Origin: Eucalyptus grandis | Lineage: Eukaryota; Streptophyta; Magnoliopsida; Myrtales; Myrtaceae | Assembly: GCF_016545825.1 (NCBI RefSeq) | Contig: NC_052616.1 | Location: forward strand, 60,719,278-60,783,277 | Length of the DNA: 64,000 nucleotides | Reading direction: 5' to 3' | Shown here: positions 47,820 to 61,356 of the stretch, piece by piece | How the letters are laid out: each line of letters begins with the position of its first letter | Position numbering within the stretch: position 1 is the first letter of the stretch | The notes under the pieces: generated by a model | Told to the model about the DNA's origin: nothing | Databases searched by the model: none | The model's input: the letters and a program-made list of their open reading frames with translations, nothing else | Translations under genes and position numbers: made by a program

Positions 47820-50800
47820 TAAACAAAGTCCAATCACGCATGACTATCATTCGTTTAAGTACAGCCTGCCTTACCCAATAGTTTTTTCATCAAGACCATT
47901 CAAACCTACCTTGTGAATTACATCCATGATTAATTTTTAGACATTTTCATCAAATGCACTTTTTTTGTACCTCGAAGTATTGTCTTGTGTTCGTCTTTAC
48001 ATGACTTGCAAAATCTACACCAGAGTACAAGTTTATATATGATGCATGAAAGAGATAACAGTGAAAAATCTAATCATAAACGACTATAATTCGTTCAATA
48101 ACAACCGGTCTTACCTAATAGTCTCTTCGTCATGACTATTCAAATCTACCACGTGACCAACATCTACGATTCGGTTTTTGACTTTTTGGTTAGATGCACT
48201 TTTTCATACCTTGAACAACTGTTTTGCATCCGTCTTCACATGATGCACAAAATTATGCTAGCGTACAAGTTTTTATAAGATGTGTGGTAAAGATAATAAT
48301 GAAAAATCTAAACACAAACTACTATTATTCTTTAAGAGCAGTAGGTCTTACTCAATAGTCTCTTTATCATGATCATTCAAACCTATCATGTGAACAACAT
48401 CCAAGATTATTTTTTGGACTTTTTCGTTTTATGCATCTTTTTCGTACCTCGAAGAACTCTCTTGCATCCTTCTTTACATGACTTACATAATGTACGCCAA
48501 TGTGAATGTTTTTAAATGAAGCATGGCAAAGACAATAATGAAAAAATCTAATCACGAATGACTATCATTCGTTTAAGACTGGTTAGTCTTACCCAATAGT
48601 CTCTCTATCATGACCATTCAAACCTACCACATAATCAACATCTACGGTTAATTTTTTGACTATTTGATTAGATGCACTTTTTCATACCTCGAAGAATTGT
48701 TTTGTGTTTGTCTTTACATAACATGCAGAATCTATGCCAGCTTACAAGTTTTTATATGATGCGTGGTAGAGATACAGTGAAAAATCTAATCATGAACTAC
48801 TATAATTCGTTTAAGAGCAACAGGTCTTATCCAATAGTCTCTCCATTATAATCATTCAAACCTATCATGTGAACAACATTGATGGTTATTTTTTGGACTC
48901 TTTCATACCCCGAAGAATTATTTTGTACCAGTCTTTATATGACTTGCAGAATGTACGCCACCATGCAAGTTTTTATATCATGCATGGCAGAGACAACAAT
49001 GAAAAATGTAGTCACGAATGACAATCATATGTTTAAGAACAGTTGGTCTTACCCAATAATCTATCTATCATGACCATTCAAATCTGCCATTTGATCAACA
49101 TCTATGATTAATTTTTCGGCTTTTTGGTTAGATGCACTTTTTTGTACCTCAAAAAATTGTTTTGTGTCTGTCTTTACATGACATGTAGAATCTATGCCAG
49201 CCCATAAGTTTTTATACGACGTGTGCTAGAAATAACAGTGAAAATCACAAACTACTATCATTTGTTTAAGAGCGGTACGTCTTACCCATTAGTCTCTCCA
49301 TCATGATTATTCAAACATATCATGTGAACGACATCAAATGTTATTTTTTGGACTTTTTCGTCACATGCACTTTGTTGTACCTCGAAAAGTGTTTTGCGTC
49401 CGTCTTTACATGATGTGCAGAATCTAAGCCAATGTACAAGATTTTATATGGTGCATGGTAGAGATAACAGTGAAAATTCCAACAACGAATTACTATCATT
49501 CGTTTAAGAGCGGCAAGTCTTACCCAACAGTCTCTTCATCATGATCATTCAAACCTATCATGTGAATAATATCCAAGGTTATTTTTTGGACTTTTTCGTC
49601 ACATACACTTTTTCGTACCTTGAAGAACTGTTTTGTGTTTGTCTTTACATGATGCGCAGAATCTATGCCAACATACAAGTTTTTATATGACACATGGTAG
49701 GGACAATAGTGAAAAATGTAATCATGAACTACTATAATTCGTTTAAGAGTTGTAGGTCTTACTCAATAGTCTCTCTATCGTAATCATTCAAACCTATCAC
49801 GCGAACAATATCAAATGTTATTTTTTGGATTTTTTTGTCACATGCATTTTTCCATACCTCGAAGAATTGTTTTGCATTCGTCTTTACATGACTTGTAGAA
49901 TGTATGCCAGTGTTCAAGTTTTAATATGATGCATGGCAGAGATAACAGTGAAAAATCTAACCACGAATGACTATCATTTGTTTAAGAGCGGCCAGTCTTA
50001 TCTAATAGTCTCTCCATCATGACCATTCAAACCACCCACATGATCAACATCTATAATTAATTTTTGACTTTTTGGTTAGATGCACTTTTTCATACATTGA
50101 AGAACTGTTTTGCGTTTGTCTTTACATGACGTGCGGAGTCTATGCCAACGCACAAGTTATTATATGACACATGATAGAGAAAACAATGAAAAATCTAATC
50201 ATGAACTACCATCATTCGTTTAAGAGTGGCAAGTCTTACCTAATAGTCTCTCTATTATGATCATTCAAACGTATCATGTGAACAACATCCAAGGTTATTT
50301 TTCGGACTTTTTCTTCACATGCATTTTTTCGTACCTCGAAGAACTATTTTGCGTCCGTCTTTACATGACTTGCAGAATTTATGCCAACGTACAAGTTTTT
50401 AAATGATGCATGACAGAGATAACAGTGAAAAATCTAATCACGAATGACTATCATTCATTTAAGAATGACTGGTTTTACATATTAGTCTCTCCATCAGGAC
50501 CATTCAAACCTACCACGTGATCAACATCTACAATTAATTATTCGACTTTTAGGTTAGATGCACTTTTTTCATACCTCAAAGAACTATTTTCCGTCCGTCT
50601 TTACACGACGTGCAGAATCTATGCCAGCGTACAAGTTTTTATATGACGCACGGTAGAGATTACATTGAAAATTCTAAGCACGAACTACTATCATTCGTTT
50701 AAGAGCGGCAGGTCTTACCCAATAGTCTTTCCATCATGATCTTTCAAACCTATCATATGAACAACATCCAATGTTATTTTTTGGACATTTTCATCACATG

Positions 50801-53270
50801 CACATTTTCGTACCTCGAAAAATTGTTTTGCGTTTGTCTTTACATGACGTGCAGTACCTATGCCAACGCACAAGTTTTTATATGACACATGATAGAGATA
50901 ACAATGAAAAATATAATCATGAACTACTATCATTCATTTAAGAGTGGCAAGTCTTACCCAATAGTCTCTTCATCATGATCATTCAAGCGTATCATGTAAA
51001 CAACATCCAAGGTTATTTTTTGGACTTTTTCGTCACATGCATTTTTTCGTACCTCGAAGAACTGTTTTGGGTCCGTCTTTACATGACTTGCAGAATGTAT
51101 GCCAATGTACAAGTTTTTAAATGATACATGATAGAGATAACAGCGAAAAATCTAATCATGAACGATCGGTCTTCCTCATTAGTCTCTTCATCATGACCAT
51201 TCAAACCTACCACGTGATCAACATCTATAATTAATTATTCGACTTTTTGATTCGATACACTTTTTCATACCTCAAAGAACTATTTTCTGTTCGTCTTTAC
51301 ATGACGTGAAGAATCTATGCCAAACGTACAAGTTTTTATATGAAGAATGGTAGAGATTATAGTGAAAATTCTAAGCGCGAAATACTATTATTCGTTTAAG
51401 AGCGATAGGTCTTACCCAATAGTCTTTCCATCATGATCATTCAAACCTATCATGTGAATAACATCCAAGGTTATTTTTTGGACTTTTTCATCACATGCAC
51501 TTTTTCATATCTCGAAAAACTGTTTTGCATTTGTCTTTACATGACGTGTGGAGTCTATGCCAACACACAAGTTTTTATATGACACATGATAGAGATAACA
51601 ATGAAAAAACTAATCATGAACTACTATAATTCGTTTAAGAGCGGCAAGTCTTACCCAATATTCTCTCCATCATGATCATTCAAACGTATTATGTGAAGAA
51701 CATCCAAGGTTATTTTTTGGACTTTTTTGTCACATGCATTTTTTCGTACTTCGAAGATCTGTTTTGCGTCTGTCTTTACATGACTTGCAGAATGTATGCC
51801 AACGTACAAGTTTTTTAAATGATTCATAACAGAAATAACATTGAAAAATCAAATCATGAACGACTATCATTCATTTAAGAACGACTGGTCTTACCCATTA
51901 GTCTCTCCATCATGACCATTCAAACCTACCACATGATCAACATCTACAATTAATTATTTGACTTTTTGGTTAGATGCACTTTTTCGTACGTTGAAGAAAT
52001 ATTTTCCGTTCGTCTTTACATGACGTGCAAAATCTATGCTAACGTACAAGTTTTTATATTACGCATGATAGAGATTACAATGAAAATTCTAACCACGAAC
52101 TACTATCATTGGTTTGAGAGAAGTAGGTCTTACCCAATAGTCTTTCCATCACGATCATTCAAACTTATCATGTGAACAATATCCAATGTTATTTTTTGGA
52201 CTTTTTCATCACATGTACTTTTTCGTACCTCGAAAAACTGTTTTGCGTCCATCTTAACATGGCTTGCAAAATGTACACCAATGTGCAAGTTTTTATATGA
52301 TACATGGTAGAGATAATCGTGAAAAATCTAATTACAAACGACTATCATTCGTTTAAGAATGGACAGTCTTACTCAGTAGTCTCTCCATCACGACTATTCA
52401 AACCAAACACGTGATCATCATCTATGATTAATTTTTCAAATTTTTGGTTTTATGCACTTTTTCGTACCTCAAAGAACTGTTTTTCTGTTCAGCTTTACAT
52501 GACGTGTAGAATCTATGCAAGTATACCGGCTTTTATATGACGCGTGGTAAATATAACAGTGAAAAAAATAATCATGAACTACTATCATTCGTTTAAGAGC
52601 GGCAAATCTTACCCAATATTCTCTCCATCATGATCATTCAAATGTATCATGTGAAGAACATCCAAGGTTATTTTTTGGACTTTTTTGTCACATGCATTTT
52701 TTCGTACTTCGAAGATCTGTTTTGCGTCCGTCTTTACATGACTTGCAGAATGTATGCCAACGTACAAGTTTTTTAAATGATTCATAACAGAGATAACATT
52801 GAAAAATCTAATTATGAACGATTATCATTCATTTAAGAACGACTGGTCTTACCCATTAGTCTTTCCATCATGACCATTCAAACCTACCACATGATCAACA
52901 TCTACAATTAATTATTTGACTTTTTGGTTAGATGCACTTTTTCGTACGTTGAAGAACTATTTTCCGTTCTTCTTTACATGACGTGCAGAATCTATGCTAA
53001 TGTACAAGTTTTTATATTACGCATGGTAGAGATTACAATAAAAATTCTAAGCACGAACTATTATCATTGGTTTGAGAGAGGCAGGTCTTACCCAATAATT
53101 TTTCTTTCATGATCATTCAAATTTATCATGTGAACAATACTGATGGCTATTTTTTGGACTTTTTCGTCACATGCACTTTTTCGTACCTTGAACTATTTCG
53201 CGTCTATCTTTCCATGATGCGTAGAATTTATGCCAGCATGCACGTTGCATGATAGAGATAACAGTAGCAT
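47820..53270. repeat. About 239-bp satellite array, about 23 monomers
   Basis: Monomers contain ACTATCATTCGTTTAAGAGC, GGTCTTACCCAATAGTCTC, CTTTACATGACGTGCAGAAT, CTATGCCAACGTACAAGTTT and ATGGTAGAGATAACAGTGAA. Measured spacings between GAAAAAT marks are mostly 239, with one shortened (about 222). Two types occur: type A (ACCTACCACGTGATCAACATC, TTGGTTAGATGCAC) and type B (ACCTATCATGTGAACAACATC, TTTTTTGGACTTTTTCGTCA). Frames of 60-72 codons repeated in it are artefacts. Confidence 0.95.
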
Positions 53271-54109
53271 TGCGTCTTCACGTCCTGGACAGACGGAGAC
53301 TTTGGCTTTAAGCATGTACATGTGTTCAGAGATTCTTGGATGTTTGCTCCCGTCAATTGTTCATTGATAGCAGAAAAAATTATGATCATAGTTTTGTTTT
53401 ACATCGCATGCATATCCATGCAATAATGAGGATTGGAAAGGAATGTACGGTTGTCTGCTGCTTTGTACAAGTTTTGTGGAAAAATATGCAATAATTCATA
53501 TGAAATTTGATTAAAAAAAGTAATATCTCGCCCCCTCCTCGACTAAGTTCATATTATAAATAAACTTCTTTTGTTCTTGTCGCCAGACTTCGATTTCTAT
53601 GCCCATCACTGTCGCCTTTATCGGCTCCTTATTTTAATTTTTTTTAATTAAAGGGCACTCCAGCGTAGTAATAATATTGATAATAATGTTGATAGAACTT
53701 AAAAATCAGATGCAACATAAGATCAGAACTTTGAACTTATTCAAATGAGGAATGCGGTTCCACGTACCGATCAATTGTTTATCTCCAAATTATTATGGTT
53801 GTACAGTCCATACAATCAGGTTTTCACCTAATTTTGCCATTATACATGCTATTGATTCCCTACTCCTAAGGTATAGGATGTTTCGTTTTGATTAACTTGT
53901 GCATAATTGATGTTTCCTTTGTTATTTTGTGTCTTGAGTTTGAGTGCGCATACGAAATTCGACCCGGTTGAAAGTCTGACTTGGATTTTGAATGTCTTCT
54001 GACTTGGACTTTATGTCCAAGCAAATTCAGTGGAGTCCAAAATTTAGTGGAATCTAATCTTGAATTAAAGATTTTGACCAAAAAAAAAATATCTCGAATC
54101 AAAGATTAA

Positions 54110-56510
54110 AAAAAGGAAGAAAATGAAGTTTTCCTAATTTGAGTTGATAATTCACATTAGAACTTATATAAAATATAATTCTATTTGGTTATTACACATT
54201 AGAGCAAACAAAAGGAGTCTTTAAAGTTTCTTTCTATGAGCTTTCTGAGTGAGTTTTTATTTTATTTTTTTTTATTTTTTATTTTTATGAGAGATTGTGA
54301 GATAACATTTGAGAGTTTGCTTTGAGTGTGACCTAGGAATGGGAAACATTTGAACGATTGAGCAATTGTAACTATGTAGTAGATTTATTTATCGTTAGCT
54401 CTCCTAGTACAATAAGTAGCAATACTCACAGCAAACCACATAAATATCTAGTGTTATGTATTATTCTTGCTAGTCTCGTCAAAGATTTCTTCTACTTGCA
54501 TTAAACTTGAATTGCAAGATCCGTGAGCTATCAAGTTATGGTCACAACAATTGGTAAGATAAATCGAGAGTTTCTAGAGTCGATTTGGAGCTTTTACCAT
54601 TGTGATCGCTGACTAGAAACTGCTATTGCATCTGGAGCTAAAGGTGGGATTGAAAAGTTGAATAGGGAAGAAAATTTTTATATTGCAGAGCATTGAGATG
54701 CATACCCTAATAACAACCCAAGACCTGGCGAAGGCATCGCAATAGATGGAACGATGAAAGCGACCGATAATTATATTGTTGAATCTATCAAATGAGGTGT
54801 TGCTTGAAGTGGCCAAAGACAAAGAGAAGGATGTCGCAGGTTGTGGGAAAAATTGGAGTCACTTTCGTTAAATGAGGGGTTTGAACAATCGTTCGTATAT
54901 GCTGAAAATGATGTTTTAGTAGGGTGGTTGAAGGCATATCTATTAAATTTCATGTAAACAAGTTTACTAAACTCATGATAGACTTGAAGAACGTTGATGA
55001 GGCCTTGCCTTATAAGAAACAATGCATGACGTTGGTGTCTGTACCTGATTCTTTTGAGAACTTTACTAATCAATACTACAAGGGCATATTTGGAAGAAGG
55101 AAAGTCCATCTTGTTTGTTGAGGAGTGGGAAAAGAAGTTTGGAGCACGCAACTTAGCAAAGGATATGGCGTAAGGTTTGGTTATCAGAGGTAGAGACAAG
55201 TGCAGAAGGTCCGAAGGTAGCAGATGGAGAGCTACTTTAAATCAAGGTCCAACTTTCAAAATTAGCAATGTAATCTTTGCAATGAGGTGGACATTACATG
55301 AGAGATTGTTTGAATAACAAGGTAAATGAGTTGAGGTGGAGTCTACCGCTGATGATAATGTTATTATTATATTAGATAATAGTTCGGGCAATCCTAATGA
55401 TGTGCTAGCAGTCACCATGAGTTCATCAGACGATGATTGGGAGTTTGATTTTGAATTTTCTTATCATGCAACTTTTCATGAGCATTGTAAAGGAGAAGCC
55501 ATATCCATAAGCATAGCAGGTAGATAAGGACCTTGATCAAGACACAAAAATGCCTGGACGAGGACCTGAACAGACGAGAATTTCGCCGTTTAACTTATCA
55601 GAATACTGTCGGTAAAAGTGCACTTCATTTTGCATAATGGCCTTTTATTTAATGCTTTTGAAGTTGAGTCTTATTATCATATGGCCTTTATAGCTTATTA
55701 CTAGGGAGATCTGGACTGTGAAATTGTTACTGGAAAAGACCAGACTTAAAATTGATTCCTCTTATGAAAATCATGATGTTTCATAGCTAAGAATTTAAGA
55801 CTGGTCTTGAAGCAAATTTGGTTCATGATTAACAGAATCTCATAAGGTGAAAAAATTTGTTTTGGCCACCATTTTGAAGCTCAATGTTGGAGAAAATATT
55901 AATTGTAGGGATCAAAACATTTCAGATTATGATGCAAGATGTTATATTGAGAAGATTGATTGATGTAACGTATGTACTAGAGATGAGAAAGAACCTTATC
56001 TCATAAGTGCTCTTGACAAATTCGGATACTGCCTTAGTTGAAAGTGGAGTTTTGAAGATCTCTCAAGATATGCTAATTGTGATGCAAGAGAAGATAGACC
56101 GCAGGTCATATCTCCTATAGGGAACAACACTGATGGCTTGTTTACTAGATTCTTGAAGGCTTCAGATCAATACAAGACTCAATTGCGGCGCATAACGCTT
56201 GTACACGAGTAAGAGATAGATGAAGGTTCTTAATCAATCTACTAGGAGGCCACCGGACTAAGAAGGTGAACTTCTATGGGCATTGCAACATCAGTAGTAA
56301 ACGCAGAGAGTGAATTTTAGTAGTGTTCAACAGACCTCAAATATTGTTAGTTTGCGTACACTCAAGACTTATGGGGACCTCTCATGTTTTGTCCAAGGGT
56401 GGTGCCAGGTATGTATTGTTCTTTATTGATGATGTTTCGAGGAGGATTTGGATTTGTCTTTTTAAGCATAACAAAGAGGTGCTTACTCGGTTCAAGTAGT
56501 GAGAAGCAAT
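54110..56510 (+). mobile_element. Degraded Ty1/Copia retrotransposon remnant
   Basis: An apparent LTR end and weak primer-binding site lie near 54540-54565. Gag-like coding follows (54924-55085, with ISIKFHVNKFTKLMIDLKNV and SVPDSFENF), then a broken zinc knuckle near 55270 (CNLCNEV). A protease-adjacent stretch (55370-55480, LDNSSGNPNDVLAVTMSSSDDD) and an integrase stretch near 56390-56510 (KGGARYVLFFIDDVSRR) come next. Many stops and frameshifts are present, and the element ends within integrase. It is a dead copy. Confidence 0.8.
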
Positions 56511-56880
56511 GATCAAAAAGTAGATATGAAGGAAGATCAACTACTTGAGAAGGAGTTTATAGTTGAGATCAACTCTATTGTGTTTCAATAAAGGTCCTGG
56601 ATATTTATAGTTGAGAGCCTAGAGCCCTTTGAGTGACCTCTAAGCAAAGAAGATATAACTTATCAAAAATAGGAATTTCAAATAGGCAACAATACTATTA
56701 AATTCCTAATCTAGATAAAATAATCCTAATAAAACCAATAAATAAATTGAGAATTAGGAAATATATATCATTCCAATATTCCAATAGCATCAGATAATCT
56801 TGAGATCTCCAAAAAAGGTATCGAAATATTACCTATATATTTCCCTCATTTTGAAATAATAGCAAGAGATAATCTTGAGG
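56511..56880. other. AT-rich junction between Copia and Gypsy remnants
   Basis: No coding sequence. It could contain LTR sequence of either element but I could not set boundaries. Confidence 0.4.
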
Positions 56881-57208
56881 CCAATCTTCACCAAGCTCTT
56901 TGTTTTCATGATATGGTCGTAGATCAACAACATTAAATGTACCAGAAACACCATGCTATCCCGGAAGTTCAATTTTCTAGCCAATATCGTCAATGTACTT
57001 CAAAACTTGAAAAGGACCATCCCCTCAAGGAGATAATTTAGCATGATAATCGGGTGAAAAATGATAACAGATCACCTTCCTCGACGGCAATACTTGTCGA
57101 TGTGCCTCAAAATTCTTAGTTTGATTTCCTTAGGCCTTTTCTTCAGTGTCTCCACTAGATTGACGCTTTGTAGGTGATGCCTTAAATGATGCTTTCCAAG
57201 CACAGCTT

Positions 57209-57413
57209 TTTTTTTTTTTGTCAGTCCTACTCTATTCCTTACTCTACACTCACTCTCAGACTTTTGCCCTGCCTCTTGCAGAGCGTGGGAGTCGAAACCC
57301 ACTCTTGAAATTTACGCGTCCCCACCCCATCCTCCCCTGAGAAGGTGGGGAATTGAACCCCTCACCTCCCCCTTCCATGTTGGAAGGGTGGCCACTGGGG
57401 CGAATCCCAGTGG
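57209..57413 (-). mobile_element. tRNA-derived SINE
   Basis: A 205-bp insert is flanked by a perfect 16-bp duplication TTTCCAAGCACAGCTT (57193-57208 and 57414-57429). On the - strand it has a pol III B-box-like GGTTCAATTCC, and it ends in an A tail (poly-T on +). The second Gypsy copy (near 63535) has the empty site. Confidence 0.88.
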
Positions 57414-57467
57414 TTTCCAAGCACAGCTTCAAATGGGCCTTTTCCTGTAGTTTCACTTACCAAATTA

Positions 57468-58140
57468 GGGAGCTAGACACCGGAATATCAAAACTTGATA
57501 TGGAAGAACACTTGAGTATTAAAAGTTTGGAAATGTATACTTAAGTGTCAAAATCTGAGTAAAATGGATTAATTAAGTACTAACGACAAGAAAATTTGAC
57601 CAAAGTGCTGACGTATCATTTTTCCGGCAAGACAAGTGTAAAATGACGTTGTTTTGCATACTTGACGTGCAAAGAAAAGCCAAAAACGACGTAGTTTTGA
57701 TTCAGATTTGAATTTTACTATCAATATTAATTAAATTTAATTTAAAACTAAATTTAATAACTAAATTTAAAATACAAATGATAAATAAATAAATAAATAA
57801 TTTTTTTAAAGGAAGAGGAGTTAGCAAGCGAGGGCAGAGCCCTCGCCTATTGCCTCCTACTGTTTTTTAATATATATATTTTAATTTAATTAATATTTAT
57901 ATTAAAATTTAAAAAAGACAAAACGACGTCGTTTTGGTTTTTCATTGTTGACTCAGTTTTCTGACGTGCCACGTGGGTGATTATATTATTAAAAATTATC
58001 ACGTAAGATTTCCGACCACCCTCACTGGACTTGGCACTTAAGTGCCCAAAAAAAGTAGTACTTAAGTGTTACTTTCATAATTTTTGGTATTTAAGTGTTT
58101 CTCTATGCCTAATTTTGGCACTCCGAGTGTACTTTTGCCC
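57468..58140. mobile_element. Non-autonomous MULE-like element
   Basis: Perfect 9-bp target duplications ACCAAATTA (57459-57467, 58141-58149) enclose a 673-bp element with GGG..CCC ends. Subterminal words ACTTAAGTGTCAAAA and GTACTTAAGTGTTACTTTC are in inverted arrangement. It contains AAAACGACGTCGTTTT at about 57920. The second Gypsy copy has the site unoccupied. Confidence 0.88.
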
Positions 58141-58178
58141 ACCAAATTATAATAGTTGAACTCAGTTTGAGCTAATAA

Positions 58179-58678
58179 GGTTGTCATTGGTAACCATTCT
58201 ATTCCTAAGAATAATTATTGGTCAGAAATATATATATTTTTATTTTTATTTTTTGGACAAGATTTTGTGTAGAGATACTAACCACAAATTTTTTTGTTCC
58301 CGTTCGATAGGCCTTCTTAAATATCTCTCTTTCATACTCTTTTCCATTCAATGTGCTCCACTCTTTCGTGAGATAAAATATCCTTAATCAATTGAATTGA
58401 AAGAATTGATGTAGGAATCGAACATTGGCAGGTGGGTGAATGGGCGAGTGGTAAGGGCGAGAGATGAAAAGAGTTTTTATTTCTATTTATGTTCCAAAAA
58501 TAGAATAGTAGAAAAATTCTATTTGTCATTCGTATTCCAATCCTATTTCTATGCTAAAATGTTTCCCTGAATTGGAAAAATGGAATTATATTACCAAATA
58601 AATTTCTGTTCCAAATCTGTTCCTGAGAACAAAAAAAAAAAGATAAATAGAGAAACAAAATGATTATCGCGTGTGCCT
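58179..58678. mobile_element. PIF/Harbinger-like TIR element
   Basis: It is flanked by TAA (58176-58178, 58679-58681). The left arm GGTTGTCATTGGTAACC and right arm with TTACCAAATAAATTTCTGTTCC place it in the group seen at 6190, 12694, 44391 and 45014. The second Gypsy copy lacks it. Confidence 0.65.
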
Positions 58679-59028
58679 TAATAATTCCGCCATTTAACAT
58701 GTTTTCCAATGAAGCTTTTGAATAAATTGCCCAAAATTCTATTAACATCCCTCTATTTGTCCATCCGTACGAGGATGACTAGTAGAACGAAATTGAAGTT
58801 GAGTCCCCATTTTTCGCCATACTGTAGCAATAACTCATAAAGGTAACATAAGGATAAGAAGTAATCGTCTTTGCAATATAACATGTGGGCGCCAAATTTT
58901 ATGAAAATAGAACTCAGCAACATGTATCTCATCAAGAGTCTTACTATATGGTTCAAAATGTGCCATTTTATAAAATTGATCAACCACAACCATGGCTAAT
59001 TGTGTTTGGTTCTCCAAAGCCCCTTAAG

Positions 59029-59476
59029 AAAAATATGGGTTGTTTGGCAATTTTTTTTGGATTTGTTTGGCCAAATTTTAGCCTTGGCAATGCTGAAAGC
59101 CCAAGACAGATCCCCACGTACCTTGGGGCTTTAGCATTTGCAGAAAGCTATTTATAAAGTCAAGTAAATTTTTTCTTTCAAAACTACCCTCACCAATTTT
59201 TTCATTTTCAGTTCTACCCTCGTTATTACCATTCATCTTCTTTGCATGAGGGCAATCGATGACACTAGAACTACTTGCGAAGGGTCGGCAAGAGGCTGAC
59301 GAGGAGTTGACGAGAGGCCAGTGAGGTTTCGTGACCCAAGCGCTAGCTTCAACATAGGGTTAAGGCAAGCGGTGGAAACTATCTGAGGTGGCATGATTGT
59401 CGGGGATCACTTGAGGTTGTGTGACCTTAGACGATGGCTACTGGCAACAAAATTGGCTCGCCGGCGAAGGGTTTGT

Positions 59477-59509
<33 letters not shown>

Positions 59510-59590
59510 TAGAAAAATGCAGCTAAAGCCCTGCAAGAAGAGTTTTTCCGGATAGTATTTAGCCCAAAGTTGCTTTACAAAGGAATTGTA
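59029..59590. mobile_element. TIR element inside the Gypsy integrase region
   Basis: Left words GGCAATTTTTTTTGG and GGGGCTTTAGCATTTGCAG pair in inverse with right words GCAGCTAAAGCCCTGCAAG and GTATTTAGCCCAAAGTTGC. Boundaries are approximate. The Gypsy integrase sequence is split across it. A poly-T run lies at 59470-59505. Confidence 0.55.
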
Positions 59591-61356
59591 AATTATAATT
59601 TACCAAATGCAATTTGTATTTCGAGAAACCCCTCATTTTCCCAAAGTCTTTTTTTTTTTTTTTTTTTTTCATATTTTCCAAAGTCCATTGGAAAAGTTGA
59701 ATTAAATGCAACCTAAATCCTTGTTGCGTGGAGTCTTTGACAAACTCATTACGAAGTCCATACTCGTATCTTCCCAAAGGCGCTTGTGGAATAGGTAACG
59801 GCAAGTAAAAAACAGTGCTTTGGACCCCCAGCTTTTGCAATGGGGCAAATTTGGCATCATTCAATGAGCGGCTTCATATTTCCATTTATGCCCAATGAAA
59901 GTTCTCCCTGGCAAGCGCCAAAGTTTTGTCACGAGCGAAATGACCCCCGCCGGTCCACCATCATGGGATTAAAAAGTAATAGCTTGATGCAATGAACGTT
60001 GCGAAAACACACCACTGACGATGAAACTGTGCAATTTGAAATTTTAGGAGTTTAACTTCCAAAATCTGGACTTCATACATATGTTTTACTACTTCAAATC
60101 CAATAACCTTGATTTGCATGGTAGAGAGGAAGGTACGTTGGTGGCTAAAAAATCATTGACTCGATTTTGAGGGCCAGATCAGAAGGTTAATGTTTGAGGA
60201 GAAACAAAAATGACTGTAGACATTCACTCCAAGCTATATGTCAGCGATTAAGGTTCTGTCGAGAGTTCATATGCTTATGTTCCTCATGGTCAGAGTCAAA
60301 AACACGTTCTCTTGTTAGCAGATGTGGCTCCAGTGACTGAAAACACGCATATATATATATGCACACCATACAGTTTTTCACCCAAAAAAGAAGATTTGAC
60401 GGCTTTCTTGACCGAGCGAAACACCATGCCAGCATTTGAAGCATAGCCATTGTTAGATATTTCAACAGTTTTGGGAGTTTGAAAATTATTTTTTTGTAAT
60501 GACTTCGATAGAAGTTATGGTAGCCATGGAAGCCATCATTATGCAATAATTTTTTTAAAGGGTTGTAATAGTTGTGAAACGGTTTGATTTTTAAATATTA
60601 AAGCCGGTTGGTTTAATTTGTTTTATACCTACCCTCTCTTACATTTGCCAAATATAGAACTTCCAACTACAGAGACGCCTCAATAAGAATTCTCTCTTTT
60701 CCTTCCATTTCTTTGTTCGCTGGGTTTTACAAATAATTTTGATGTTCATGTTCCCTCTACTATTCAATGCAGAGTAAAGAGGAATGTACACATTAAGAGA
60801 ATAGCCGCCAGAGTCCATTGCAAGAGTTTCACACTCCTAGGAGCAAAATTATCCCTGAGGACAGTATTTGCACGCTTCATATGGTTGATATTATTTTCAT
60901 CTTCTCCCAATATTTCCAACAGCAATGAACCTCAAAAACCAAGTCAAAGTTTGGTGGCGCTGACGCTGAAGCTTCAATGATCATGTTCTTTAAGAGCTCA
61001 AAGCTCCTTTGCGCCTTTTCTTTCCTCTGAAGCCTTTCTCCTTTAAGCATTTAGTATTTGATTAAGCAATGGAATTGATTTTTTTTTTTAATCTCCTGGA
61101 GAGAGGCCATGAAAGCTTCGAATCTCATGAAGCGTTTGCAGCATTTGCAGAAGTGATAGCTTCAATCTTACTAGGAACCAGCTCTATTCCTGAGCTAGTC
61201 ATCACAAAGCCAAGGAAAGTTACCTTGTTAGCCAAGAAGTGACATTTGTTGAGATAGCAAATAATTTTTCGTCTCTCAAAGCTTGGAATACTTACCGGAG
61301 ATGTGTCATGAGTTCTTTCTTATCGTTACTGTGGATAAGCAGACGCGGATCCCTGG

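Larger units (their letters stand above)
43990..54045. repeat. Direct duplication, unit B, expanded
   Basis: The counterpart of unit A, grown from about 3.2 to about 10 kb by satellite amplification and by insertions at 44391, 46408 and 47038. Confidence 0.8.
56881..61350 (-). mobile_element. Degraded Ty3/Gypsy pol remnant, copy 1
   Basis: Read on -, the order is: RT (61345-61200, near KKELMTHLR then NKVTFLGFVMTSSGIE), RNase H connection (about 61030-60900, SFELLKNMIIE and FDLVFEVH), further RNase H and integrase zinc-binding region (60300-59800, CQICPIAKAGG), integrase core (59025-58840, MVVVDQFYKMAHFEPYSKT), integrase C-terminal part (58780-58140) and a tail at 57130-56890. Stops and shifts are frequent. 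Five later insertions interrupt it. Confidence 0.8.

Noticed and set aside
48373..53112. Repeated 60-72-codon frames in the satellite
   Set aside because: They recur with the monomer and carry no conserved protein signal beyond the repeat itself.
47820..53270. CRISPR-like direct repeats
   Set aside because: The repeats are contiguous 239-bp monomers without unique spacers, in plant nuclear DNA.
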